From positions 346,074 through 410,073 of the forward strand of contig NZ_AOLW01000035.1 of the NCBI RefSeq assembly GCF_000336615.1: DNA of 64,000 bases, written 5' to 3'. A model generated the notes under the pieces. That model ran no database searches. It saw nothing but the letters and a program-made list of their open reading frames with translations, and had not been told where the DNA came from. The translations under genes and the position numbers were made by a program. Numbering within the stretch: position 1 is the first letter of the stretch; each line of letters opens with the position of its first letter. Origin of the DNA: Haloarcula amylolytica JCM 13557 (GTDB lineage: Archaea; Halobacteriota; Halobacteria; Halobacteriales; Haloarculaceae). Below are positions 18,148-26,397 of the stretch, piece by piece.

Positions 18148-18515
18148 AGCGAAACCACCCGGTCGGCCTCGCCGATGATGTCCGCGAGGTCCGGAAGCAG
18201 CCCGACTTCGACGCCCTCGGGGTAGTCGGCCGGCGCATCGATTCCCCGCGCGTCGACACAGAGTCCACAGCAGATGACTTCGGCACCATCCGCGATAAGC
18301 TCCTGAAACTTCTCTGTGGGCATCTCGTCGTACAGTCCGCTGTCCGAACAGCCGGGGAGGGTCTGGTCGGCGACGGGGACCAGCGCGCCGTCGAGGTAGT
18401 GGAAGTAGCTCACCTCGTGGCCCCGGTCCAGCGCCGCTCGCCCCAGCTCGTAGGCGGTGCGCCACCGCTCGCTGTCGAAGGGACCGCCTGTCAGCAGAAA
18501 CCCGATGTACGCCAT
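18144..18515 (-). CDS. DsrE/TusD-like protein
   Basis: A 123-residue DsrE-family protein. The start is taken as ATG 18515 (MAYIGFLLTGG), where the fold begins; a TATA-like CTATTAAG on the minus strand (18541-18548) then gives a leaderless transcript. It contains the cysteine cluster EVICCGLCVDARG (about 82-94), in the position where TusD/DsrE carries its active cysteine. It is the first gene of the operon TusD-TusC-TusB-XdhC/YqeB and the only one of the three relay proteins with cysteines, so it would be the chalcogen-carrying subunit. Confidence 0.75.
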   Translation of the reverse strand: MAYIGFLLTGGPFDSERWRTAYELGRAALDRGHEVSYFHYLDGALVPVADQTLPGCSDSGLYDEMPTEKFQELIADGAEVICCGLCVDARGIDAPADYPEGVEVGLLPDLADIIGEADRVVSL

Positions 18516-18540
18516 ACTGTCGAAATTTTGCCGACCTGCT

Positions 18541-18548
18541 CTTAATAG
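18541..18548 (-). promoter_or_regulatory. TATA-like box of the TusDCB/XdhC-YqeB operon
   Basis: CTATTAAG on the minus strand, centred about 29 bases before the ATG at 18515, which predicts a leaderless start. Confidence 0.45.
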
Positions 18549-18563
18549 TTTGCTCGACACAAC

Positions 18564-18569
18564 AAAAAA
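18564..18569 (-). terminator. T-run terminator of the first hydroxylase operon
   Basis: Six consecutive T residues on the minus strand, about 47 bases after the large-subunit stop at 18616. T-runs are the usual archaeal transcription stop. It precedes the promoter of the next leftward operon. Confidence 0.35.
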
Positions 18570-18615
18570 CACTCCATGTGTGATATTAATCGGACGAAAA
18601 CTGTTCGAAACCAAC

Positions 18616-21096
18616 TCACTCATCGCCAGCAGACTGCTCGTGGAGTGCCGCCGTCACGTCCTCCGCAGTGAACGGTAGGTCGGTCAGCCGAACGCCGACG
18701 GCGTCGCGGATGGCGTTCGAGAGCGCCGGCGGGACACCGTTCGTCGGGAGTTCCGCGATAGACTTCGCGCCGAACGGACCCGTAGGCTCGTGGGTTTCGA
18801 CGAGGATGGTCTCCATCTCAGGGTGGTCCGTCGTCCGTGGCATCCCGTACTGGCGGAAGCCGAGCACTTCCGGGTTGCCGTCCTCGTCGAAGGTGAGGTC
18901 GCCGCTGGTGGCGTATTCGAGGCTCATGTGCTCGCCGCCCTCGATCTGCCCCTCTACCAGCGCGGGGTTGATGGCGACGCCGCAGTCGGCCGCAAACACC
19001 AGCTTGTTGAGTTCGTACTCGCCGGTCTCCGTATCGACGGTCACGTCGACGAACTGCGCGCCGTAGGGCGGCGGGCTCTCGTCGGTCGAGTGGTTCCCGT
19101 CTCCGAGGATGTGTTCGCGCTCGTCATCGCCGTAGGTCGCTTCGTAGCCGATCTCCTCCAGCGAGACTCGGTTTCCGCTCCGCTCGCTGTACACGCCGCC
19201 GTCGCCGGTGTCGAGCACGTCCGGCGGCTCGTCGAGCAGGTTCGACCCCCACTCCAGCAGCCGCTCTTTGGCGTCTTCGGCGGCGTTCTTGACCGCGCGG
19301 CCGCTGATGTACGTCGTCGAGGAAGCGTACGCACCGTAGTCGAACGGCGTCAGGTCGGTGTCGGCGGCGATGACAACGATATCCTCGGGAGTGCAGCCCA
19401 GCACCTCGGCGGCAATCTGGGAGAACATCGTGTCCGCACCTGTGCCGGTGTCGACGCCGCCGACCTGCAGGTGGAAGCTCCCGTCCTCGTTCATCTGCAC
19501 CTGCGCCGCGCCGAGTTCCTTGCCTGCGACGCCGCTGCCCTGGGCGATGAGCGCCATCCCGACGCCGCGGTGCAGGTGGTCCGACTCGGGCTGTTCGAGG
19601 TCGTCGTAGCCAATGACTTCCCTCCCGCGTTCGACACATTCGCGGATGCCACACGAGCGGATCTCCCGGGTGAAGCGGTCGCCGTCTTTCAGAATTGCGA
19701 CGCTCCGGTCGAGGTCGCCCTCTCGCACCGCGTTCTGCAGGCGGAACTCGATGGGGTCGAAGTCGAGGCGGCGGGCCACCTCGTCCATGTGTGCTTCGAC
19801 GGCGAAGTGCCCCTGTGGCGCGCCGTAGCCCCGCATCGCCGCGCCCATCGGGAGATTCGTGTGTACCACGTCCCCTGAAAAGCGGACGTTCGGGACCCGG
19901 GGATAGATGGGGAGCGGCTTCGTCCCGACGTTGTTCGCGACGGTCATACCGTGGGTGCCGTAGGCCCCGGTGTTCGACAGCGTGTAGAGGTCCATCGCCT
20001 CGATGTCGCCGTCGTCCGTCACCGCGGTCCGCATCTGCATCCGCATCGGGTGGCGAAAGCGAAGCGCGGTGAACTCCTCCTGACGGCTCATCTCCAGTTT
20101 GACCGGTCGGCCGGCCGCGAGGTGCAGCGCGAACGCGATTGGTTCTATCGCCATCTCCTGTTTCGACCCGAACCCCGCGCCGATACGCGGCTTCTTCACC
20201 CGCACGTCGCGGATGGGCACGTCGAACAGGTGGGCTATCTGGCGGCGGGTGTGAAAGGGGACCTGTGTCGCCGTGATGAACGTGTGTCGGTCGTCCTCGT
20301 CGGTGTAGGCGATGGTCGTGTGGGGTTCCGGGACGCAGTGGGACTGGTACGGCGTTTCCCACTCCGTCTCGATGACGTGCCGCTCCTCGTCGTTGCTGGC
20401 CCGTTCGAACGCTGCCTCCACGTCACCGAGCTCCCCCTCGAAGTGTGATTCGAGGTTTCTACTGTAGTCCGCGCCCGACTGCTTGTTCTCCACGTCGTCG
20501 GCCTCGAACAGTTGTGGCGCGTCATCGTCGAAAGCCTCCTCGGGGTCGAACACGGCGTCCAGTTCCCGGTATTCGACTTCGATTTTCCGTGCGGCGCGGT
20601 CGGCCGTTTCCGGGTCGTCTGCCGCCACGGCGGCGACCGGGTCGCCGACGAATCGGACGTGCTCGCGCAGCACTTTCAGGTCCCACGGGCTCGGCTCGGG
20701 ATAGGACTGGCCCGAACTGGAGTACAGTTTGTGCGGGACCACGTCGTCGAACGGCGTGATGACGGCGTCGACGCCGTCCATCGCCTCGGCGGCGCTCGTG
20801 TCGACCGATTCGACGTACCCGTGGGCGATGTCGCTGCGAACTACCTTCCCGTGCGCGAGGTCCGGAAACCGGTCGCGGTAGTCCGCCGTGTAACGGGCCT
20901 CTCCGGTCACGATCTTCCGCGCGTCGTCTTTCTCCTCGTCTACGGTAATGGCGTCGCGCTCGGATTCGGGCTTCCGGTCGGGTTCGCGTGCCACGTCCGC
21001 CTCTGACTCCTTCTCGGCTTCGGCAGGGGCCGCGTCTTCCACCCCTGTCCTGTCGGGCTGCTCGCTCGTCTCCCGAGCCCGGTCGGAATCGCTCAC
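18616..21096 (-). CDS. Molybdenum hydroxylase large subunit, copy 1
   Basis: An 826-residue molybdopterin-binding subunit of the xanthine dehydrogenase family. GTG 21096 overlaps the small-subunit stop (GTGA). Residues 1-55 are an acidic linker not found in bacterial relatives. The a/b hammerhead domain begins about 60 (RKIVTGEARYTADY). Cofactor-binding segments include PRIGAGFGSKQEM, GAAMRGYGAPQGHFAVE and GGVDTGTGADT. The catalytic glutamate is in GPFGAKSIAE (about 782). It would hydroxylate a purine or other N-heterocycle. No FAD subunit gene is nearby, so electrons may pass from the [2Fe-2S] subunit to an external acceptor. Copy 2 at 21771 is closely similar. Confidence 0.85.
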   Translation of the reverse strand: MSDSDRARETSEQPDRTGVEDAAPAEAEKESEADVAREPDRKPESERDAITVDEEKDDARKIVTGEARYTADYRDRFPDLAHGKVVRSDIAHGYVESVDTSAAEAMDGVDAVITPFDDVVPHKLYSSSGQSYPEPSPWDLKVLREHVRFVGDPVAAVAADDPETADRAARKIEVEYRELDAVFDPEEAFDDDAPQLFEADDVENKQSGADYSRNLESHFEGELGDVEAAFERASNDEERHVIETEWETPYQSHCVPEPHTTIAYTDEDDRHTFITATQVPFHTRRQIAHLFDVPIRDVRVKKPRIGAGFGSKQEMAIEPIAFALHLAAGRPVKLEMSRQEEFTALRFRHPMRMQMRTAVTDDGDIEAMDLYTLSNTGAYGTHGMTVANNVGTKPLPIYPRVPNVRFSGDVVHTNLPMGAAMRGYGAPQGHFAVEAHMDEVARRLDFDPIEFRLQNAVREGDLDRSVAILKDGDRFTREIRSCGIRECVERGREVIGYDDLEQPESDHLHRGVGMALIAQGSGVAGKELGAAQVQMNEDGSFHLQVGGVDTGTGADTMFSQIAAEVLGCTPEDIVVIAADTDLTPFDYGAYASSTTYISGRAVKNAAEDAKERLLEWGSNLLDEPPDVLDTGDGGVYSERSGNRVSLEEIGYEATYGDDEREHILGDGNHSTDESPPPYGAQFVDVTVDTETGEYELNKLVFAADCGVAINPALVEGQIEGGEHMSLEYATSGDLTFDEDGNPEVLGFRQYGMPRTTDHPEMETILVETHEPTGPFGAKSIAELPTNGVPPALSNAIRDAVGVRLTDLPFTAEDVTAALHEQSAGDE

Positions 21097-21668
21097 TGAC
21101 CGCCCTCCATGCAGTCGCAGTCGTTGACTGCACACTCGGTCGAATTTGCGACCCTCTCGTTGCCTTCGAATGCCTTCCCACCGTCGGCGGCGACTGTCCC
21201 GCCGTCCATCCGCTCGGCGGCGTCTAGCACCGCTTCGACGATCTTCTTGTAGCCGGTACACCGACAGAGATTGTCCGACAGCGCTTCCCGGACTTCCTGT
21301 TCGGTCGGGTCCGGGTTCGTCTCTAGCAGCGCCGTCGCGCGCATGATCATCCCCGGGATGCAAAACCCACACTGCAACGCGGTGTTGTCGACGAATGCCT
21401 GCTGGACCGGGTGCAGGTCGTCCTGTTCGCCCAGCCCTTCGATTGTCTCGACCGATGCGTCCCGTACTTTCGTCACCGGCTCGACGCAGGATTTCACCGG
21501 CTCGCCGTCGACGTGCACCGTACAGAAGCCACACGCGCCGGTGTCACACCCCCGCTTCGCTCCGGTGTACCCGTTCCGCCGAAGGACATCGAGAAGCGAA
21601 TCGGATTTCGAGGCTTCGACCGTTTGTTCCACACCGTTTATTTCCAGTTCGATTTCCATATGGCTCAT
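21093..21668 (-). CDS. Molybdenum hydroxylase [2Fe-2S] subunit, copy 1
   Basis: A 191-residue iron-sulfur subunit; start taken at ATG 21668 (MSHMEIELEING). The plant-ferredoxin-type cluster has all four ligands: C41, C46, C49 (GCDTGACGFC) and C61. The second, helical domain has QCGFC (C-x2-C) and CRCTGY, giving the second [2Fe-2S] cluster. The C-terminal 40 residues form an unusual tail with extra cysteines (STECAVNDCDCMEGG) that could bind a metal or selenium. It is coupled to copy 1 of the large subunit. An AT-rich box (TATTTA, complement at about 21704-21709) precedes it. Confidence 0.85.
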   Translation of the reverse strand: MSHMEIELEINGVEQTVEASKSDSLLDVLRRNGYTGAKRGCDTGACGFCTVHVDGEPVKSCVEPVTKVRDASVETIEGLGEQDDLHPVQQAFVDNTALQCGFCIPGMIMRATALLETNPDPTEQEVREALSDNLCRCTGYKKIVEAVLDAAERMDGGTVAADGGKAFEGNERVANSTECAVNDCDCMEGGQ

Positions 21669-21770
21669 CAGCTCGGTGGCTATGTCAGCAACGTGACGAA
21701 CAGAACGGTAAATAGCTATCGCGGATTTGCGATATGCCACGCCGCCACACCGGTTCTGTTGCCGTGACTG

Positions 21771-24236
21771 TCACAGGTCTCCGAGTCTGGCTTCGCGCTC
21801 GTCCAGTTTTGCCTCGATTTTCTCGGCGGTAATCGGCATCTCCCGGATACGGACACCGACGGCGTCCCGGATGGCGTTAGACAGCGCCGGCGGGACCGTG
21901 TTGGTCGGGACCTCGGCGACCGATTTCGCACCGAAGGGACCGGTCGGCTCGTGGGTTTCGACCAGAATAGATTCGATGGGCGGCGTCTCGGTCGCCGACG
22001 GCAGTCCGTACTCGTCGAAATCAGCTACCTCTGCCCGTCCCTCGTCGTCGAGCGTAATCCCCTCGCTGACGGCCATCTCGTAGCTCATGTGGTTCGCGCC
22101 CTCGATCTGTCCTTCTGCCATCCCGGGGTTGATGGCGACGCCGCAGTCGACCGCGACGACCAGTTTGTGCACCTCGAACTCGCCGGTGGTCTCGTCGACC
22201 GTCACGTCGGCGAACTGCGCGGCGAACGGCGGGGGACTCTCCTCGGTGCAGTGAGTCCCCTTCCCCAGGATGTGTTCGCGCTCCTCGTCGCCGTACGCCG
22301 CCTCGTAGCCGATCTCTTCGAGCGTGACCGAATCACCGCTGGTCTCGCTATACACCGTCCCGCCGCCGGTTTCCAGAGCCTCGACTGGTTCGTCTAGCAG
22401 TTTCGATCCCCAGTCGAGAATCCGCTCTTTCGCGTCCTCTGCGGCCTTCTTCACGGCCATACCGCTGATGTACGTTGTCGAGGAGGCGTACGCACCGTAG
22501 TCGAAGGGCGTTACGTCTGTATCGGACGATTTGACGATTATGTCGTCCTCGTCACAGCCCAGTACTTCCGCGGCAATCTGGAGGAACGCCGTGTCAGCGC
22601 CGGTCCCGATGTCGACGCCGCCGACCTGCAGGTGGAAGCTCCCGTCCTCGTTCATCATTATCTGGGCGGCCCCGAGTTCGTCGCCGGCGACGCCGGTCCC
22701 CTGCGCGGACAGCGCCATCCCGACACCGCGGTGCAGGTGGTCGTCGTCGGGCTGTTCGAGGTCGTCGTAGCCGATAGCGTCCTTCCCGCGCTCGATGCAC
22801 TCGTCGAGGCCGCACGAGCGGATACGGCGGTTCGCCCCCTCACCGCCCATCATCCCCGCAATCTCGTCGAGGTCGCCGACCTCCATGTGGTGCCGTCGCC
22901 GGAATTCGATAGGGTCGAGATCGAGATCGCGGGCCACTTCGTCGAGGTGGCCTTCCAGCGCGAGCGTGCCCTGTGGCGCGCCGTAGCCCCGCATCGCGCC
23001 GGTCTGGGGCGTGTTCGTGTGGACGATATCGGCCTCGAAGCGGGCGTTGGGGACCTTCGAGTACAGCGGCATCGGCTTACTGCCAACGTTGCCCGCGACG
23101 GTCATGCCGTGGCTGCCGTACGCGCCGGTGTTCGACAGCGCGTACAGGTCGATGGCTTCGATGTCGCCGTCGTCGGTCACGGCCGTCCGGGCCCGGACTT
23201 TCATCGGGTGGCGCGAGCGCATCGCGTAGAACTCCTCTTCGCGGCTGGCTTCGTACAGCACCGGGCGGTCGGTGGCGAGCGACAGCGCGAGCGGAATCGG
23301 CTCGACGACCATCGCCTGCTTGCCGCCGAAGCCGCCGCCCACCCGCGGCTTCGTCACGCGAATGTCGCGGATCGGGATATCGAACAGGTGGGCGAGCTGG
23401 CGGCGTGTGTGGTTCGGCACCTGCGTGCTGGTGATGAGGACGTGGCGGTCGTCCTCGTCCGTGTAGGCCAGCGAGGTGTGTTTCTCGACGTTGGCGTGGG
23501 ACTGGCGAATCGTTTCCCATTCGGTCTCGTGGACGTGGGTGTCGCCGTCGAGTGCCGCGTCCACGTCGCCGAGTTCGCCCCCGATGTGGGCCATCCGGTT
23601 ACGGTCGTAGTCGTGGCCGACAATCTCGTTCTCGACCTCGCCGTCCTCGAACAACTGCGGCGCATCCTCGTCGAAGGCGTCCTCGGGGTCGGTGACGTAG
23701 TCGTCCTCCTCGTAGGATACCTCGATAGCCTCGACGGCGGCGGTCGCGGTCGACCGGTCTTCGGCCGCGACAGCGGCAATCGGGTCACCGATGTAACGGA
23801 CGTGCTCGTTCAGCACGCGCATGTCCCACGGGCTCGGCTCGGGGTAGGACTGCCCGGCACTGGTGTATTTCGTGTCCGGGACCGCGTCGGATTCCGGCGT
23901 CAGGACCGCGTCGACGCCGTCCATCGCCTCGGCCGCGCTCGTGTCGATATCGGTTACGCGGCCATGTGGGATTTCGCTCCGGACGACCGCTGCGTATGCG
24001 AGGTCCGGATACCGCGCCTCGTAGTCGGCGGTGTACTTCGCCTGCCCGGTGACGAGCTTTCGGTCGTCGTACTTCTCCGTCCGGTGAGAGACGCTGTCGC
24101 GCTCGTCGGGGGCCTTGTCGTTGTTGTCGGGTTCGTCCCACTCCAGCGGGTGCTCCTCGTACCGCTCGTCTTCGACGGTCTCTGACTGCGAGGCCGTGCC
24201 GCCGTCGGCCTTGGCTGTCTCGTCGTCGTCACTCAT
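21771..24236 (-). CDS. Molybdenum hydroxylase large subunit, copy 2
   Basis: An 821-residue paralogue of the copy 1 large subunit, sharing its acidic N-terminal extension (here residues 1-70) and all cofactor segments: PRVGGGFGGKQAM, GAMRGYGAPQGTLALE, GGVDIGTGADT and the catalytic GPFGAKSVAE (glutamate near 775). The ATG at 24236 overlaps the small-subunit gene by eight bases. The two large subunits probably arose by tandem duplication and may act on different substrates, such as xanthine and hypoxanthine or urate. No in-frame TGA is present, so the selenium would be in the cofactor and not in the protein. Confidence 0.85.
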   Translation of the reverse strand: MSDDDETAKADGGTASQSETVEDERYEEHPLEWDEPDNNDKAPDERDSVSHRTEKYDDRKLVTGQAKYTADYEARYPDLAYAAVVRSEIPHGRVTDIDTSAAEAMDGVDAVLTPESDAVPDTKYTSAGQSYPEPSPWDMRVLNEHVRYIGDPIAAVAAEDRSTATAAVEAIEVSYEEDDYVTDPEDAFDEDAPQLFEDGEVENEIVGHDYDRNRMAHIGGELGDVDAALDGDTHVHETEWETIRQSHANVEKHTSLAYTDEDDRHVLITSTQVPNHTRRQLAHLFDIPIRDIRVTKPRVGGGFGGKQAMVVEPIPLALSLATDRPVLYEASREEEFYAMRSRHPMKVRARTAVTDDGDIEAIDLYALSNTGAYGSHGMTVAGNVGSKPMPLYSKVPNARFEADIVHTNTPQTGAMRGYGAPQGTLALEGHLDEVARDLDLDPIEFRRRHHMEVGDLDEIAGMMGGEGANRRIRSCGLDECIERGKDAIGYDDLEQPDDDHLHRGVGMALSAQGTGVAGDELGAAQIMMNEDGSFHLQVGGVDIGTGADTAFLQIAAEVLGCDEDDIIVKSSDTDVTPFDYGAYASSTTYISGMAVKKAAEDAKERILDWGSKLLDEPVEALETGGGTVYSETSGDSVTLEEIGYEAAYGDEEREHILGKGTHCTEESPPPFAAQFADVTVDETTGEFEVHKLVVAVDCGVAINPGMAEGQIEGANHMSYEMAVSEGITLDDEGRAEVADFDEYGLPSATETPPIESILVETHEPTGPFGAKSVAEVPTNTVPPALSNAIRDAVGVRIREMPITAEKIEAKLDEREARLGDL

Positions 24237-24783
24237 CGCACTCACCTCCACAGCAGCCGGTCGACTCGGCTCTGCGCGGGGCCCCATCGACCGACCGGCC
24301 GCCGTCCGCTGCCACCGACTCCTCGCCCCGCGTCCTGCCCGCCGCGTCCAGGACGGCTTCGACCGGCTTCTGATAGCCGGTACAGCGACAGACGTTGTCG
24401 TCCAGCGCCTCACGGACTTCTCGCTCCGTCGGGTCGGGATTCGAATCCAGCAGCGCCACCGCCTGGATTACCATCCCTGGGATACAGAACCCGCACTGGA
24501 CGGCGAAGTTGTCGACGAACGCCTGCTGGACCGGGTGCAGGTCGTCCTGTGTTCCGAGCGCTGCGACGGTCTGTATCTCACTCCCGTCGGCGTCCGCCGC
24601 GGCCATTCCGCAGGCCATGCGCACCTCGCCGTCGACGAACACCTTCGATGCACCGCAGGCTCCGCCGTCGCAGCCACATTTCACGCCGATGTAGCCGTGT
24701 TGTCTCAAAACCGTCGCCAGGTCCTCCGCCGACCCGGCTTCGACTCTCGTTCGCTCGCCGTTGATTGTGAGTTCAATATCCAC
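24229..24783 (-). CDS. Molybdenum hydroxylase [2Fe-2S] subunit, copy 2, altered cluster
   Basis: A 184-residue paralogue of the copy 1 small subunit. The helical-domain cluster is intact (QCGFC and CRCTGY). The ferredoxin-type cluster is changed: the motif reads CGCDGGACGAS, so the third ligand (C49 in copy 1) is serine 46, while an extra cysteine appears at 36, two before the first ligand C38. C43 and C58 are conserved. Serine ligation or use of C36 could retune the potential, or the cluster may be lost. The tail has further cysteines (TGCCGGECDE), as in copy 1. It is first in its operon, with the large subunit. Confidence 0.85.
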   Translation of the reverse strand: MDIELTINGERTRVEAGSAEDLATVLRQHGYIGVKCGCDGGACGASKVFVDGEVRMACGMAAADADGSEIQTVAALGTQDDLHPVQQAFVDNFAVQCGFCIPGMVIQAVALLDSNPDPTEREVREALDDNVCRCTGYQKPVEAVLDAAGRTRGEESVAADGGRSVDGAPRRAESTGCCGGECDE

Positions 24784-24819
24784 AGCGTACCCTCCGGTTT
24801 TCGGTATGTGCTACGTACA

Positions 24820-24843
24820 CACGCCTGTCAGTGAACAGGTGTG
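24820..24843. promoter_or_regulatory. Dyad upstream of hydroxylase operon 2
   Basis: CACGCCTGT (24820-24828) and ACAGGTGTG (24835-24843) form nine-base arms with one mismatch around a six-base loop. A TATA-like CATATATG at about 24856-24863 lies on the gene-distal side, so the dyad covers the predicted transcription start of the leftward operon, a repressor-like position. A third half-site-like CACAGGTGT lies at about 24870. Confidence 0.5.
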
Positions 24844-25016
24844 CAACACTCTCTCATATATGTATGCTTCACAGGTGTCTGAACGCAATATTGCCAGACG
24901 ATATCACGGGCACGGCCCACTACACGGCACTAGGTTGACACAGTCGCGGCAGATGCGCTAGTCAATGTGTGACGTTTGGCAAATCTGTGACACCTATTCT
25001 CTGAGAACGGAACTAG

Positions 25017-26249
25017 TCACTCGGCGGCCTTCGCCAGCACGGCGTTCAGCAGTACCTCTGTCCCGGTGACGATGTCGTCCCACTCGGTGAACTCGCTCTC
25101 GCGGTGGCTGATCCCGTCGACGCTCGGGACGAAAATCATGCTCGTCGGGGTTATCTTGTTGAGGTAGTTCGCGTCGTGGCCCGCGCCGCTGACCAGTTGC
25201 GTGTACTCACAGCCGACCGTCTCGGCGGCCTCGACGACCGTGTCGATGCAATCCTGGTCGAACGGGTCCGCGTCGACCCGCATTATCTCCTCGATCTCGT
25301 ATTCGAGCCCTTCGCGCTCGGCCGCGTGGGCGACCTCCTCCCTGATCTGTTGGACGGCCCCGTCGACCACCGCGTCGTCGTACGAGCGGAAATCGAGCGT
25401 GAACTCGACCGTCTCGGGGATGACGTTGATGGCGTTCGGCCACACGTCGACGCTGCCGACCGTGCCGACGAGGTCCGTTCCCTCGGTCGCCGTGATCCGT
25501 CGGACCGCGCGGGTTACGTCCGCCGTCGCCACGAACGCGTCGTGACGCATATCCATCGGCGTCGGTCCGGCGTGGTTGGCCTGCCCCTCGAAGGTGACGT
25601 TCAGCCAGGAAAAGCCGAACACGCCTTCGACAGCGGCGACGGGGATGTCCTGCTGTTCGAGAAACGGCCCCTGCTCGACGTGCATTTCGAAGTAGCAGTG
25701 GATGTCGTGCGGTTCGCAGGGAGTCTCGCCTTTGTAGCCGATGCGTTCGAGTTCGGCGCCGAACCGCTTGCCGTCCTTGTCCTCGCGCTCGTACGCGTAG
25801 TCGAGGTCGAAGATATCACAGTAGACGCCGCTGCCGAGCATATCCGGCTGAAAACGGACGCCCTCCTCGTTGCTCCAGGCGACGACCTCCAGCGGGCGCT
25901 CAGTCGTCACGCCGGCGTCGTTGAACGCCTCGACGACCTCCAGCCCGCCGAGGACGCCCACGACGCCGTCGTAGCGCCCACCGTTGTACTGGCTGTCGAT
26001 GTGTGACCCGAACAGGACCGGTGCGGCGTCGCTGTCAGTTCCCGCTCGCCGACCGAAGATGTTGCCCATCGTGTCGATACGGACTTTCAGCCCGGCCTCG
26101 CGGAACCACTCGACGAGCGTATCACGGGCCGCCTTGTTCTCGTCGGACAGGCTCGGCCTGTTCACCCCGCCCCGTTCTGTCGCGCCGATCTTGTTGAACG
26201 TATCGAAGCGCTGTCTGAACCGCTCGCTATCGAGATTGACAGATGGCAT
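25017..26249 (-). CDS. M20-family N-carbamoyl amidohydrolase (allantoate/ureidopropionate type)
   Basis: A 410-residue binuclear zinc hydrolase of the HyuC/AllC/beta-ureidopropionase group. The start is at ATG 26249 (MPSVNLDSERF). Metal ligands are in GSHIDS (H83), GRYDGVVGV (D94) and WSNEEGVRF (E128/E129), with later FEMHVEQGP and GAGHDANY segments. Such enzymes remove a carbamoyl group from N-carbamoyl amino acids or from allantoate. Next to an allantoinase-like gene and hydroxylases it fits the ureide step of purine breakdown, or removal of carbamoyl groups from a diureido-acid. It is transcribed divergently from the D-aminoacylase-like gene across a perfect inverted repeat. Confidence 0.8.
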   Translation of the reverse strand: MPSVNLDSERFRQRFDTFNKIGATERGGVNRPSLSDENKAARDTLVEWFREAGLKVRIDTMGNIFGRRAGTDSDAAPVLFGSHIDSQYNGGRYDGVVGVLGGLEVVEAFNDAGVTTERPLEVVAWSNEEGVRFQPDMLGSGVYCDIFDLDYAYEREDKDGKRFGAELERIGYKGETPCEPHDIHCYFEMHVEQGPFLEQQDIPVAAVEGVFGFSWLNVTFEGQANHAGPTPMDMRHDAFVATADVTRAVRRITATEGTDLVGTVGSVDVWPNAINVIPETVEFTLDFRSYDDAVVDGAVQQIREEVAHAAEREGLEYEIEEIMRVDADPFDQDCIDTVVEAAETVGCEYTQLVSGAGHDANYLNKITPTSMIFVPSVDGISHRESEFTEWDDIVTGTEVLLNAVLAKAAE

Positions 26250-26294
26250 TGGGTAGCTGTTCCGCGGTGTCGTATTGAAGATTGGGTCGGGGTA

Positions 26295-26326
26295 GTGCCA
26301 CACAGGCTGACAGACATGTGTGGCAC
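26295..26326. promoter_or_regulatory. Perfect 10-bp inverted repeat, candidate operator
   Basis: GTGCCACACA (26295-26304) and TGTGTGGCAC (26317-26326) are exact reverse complements with a 12-base spacer. It sits between the divergent M20 hydrolase (start 26249) and amidohydrolase (start 26398) genes, where one regulator could control both. Related CCACAC/GTGTGG half-sites occur at 34769-34800. Confidence 0.65.
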
Positions 26327-26397
26327 GCGCTCGCCCGCCGTCACACACGGTTGAGACCACCGAAAGAGCCAAACGACCGTTCCGCGAGTCGGCAGAC

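Noticed and set aside
22632-24185. Open frame of 517 codons opposite the second hydroxylase large subunit
   Set aside because: It is antisense to a well-conserved enzyme gene. Long antisense frames arise from GC-rich third positions, and the product has no recognisable domain.
14911-24783. Selenocysteine in this gene cluster
   Set aside because: SelD uses cysteine and all hydroxylase frames are continuous without internal TGA, so the selenium use is most likely in the cofactor.
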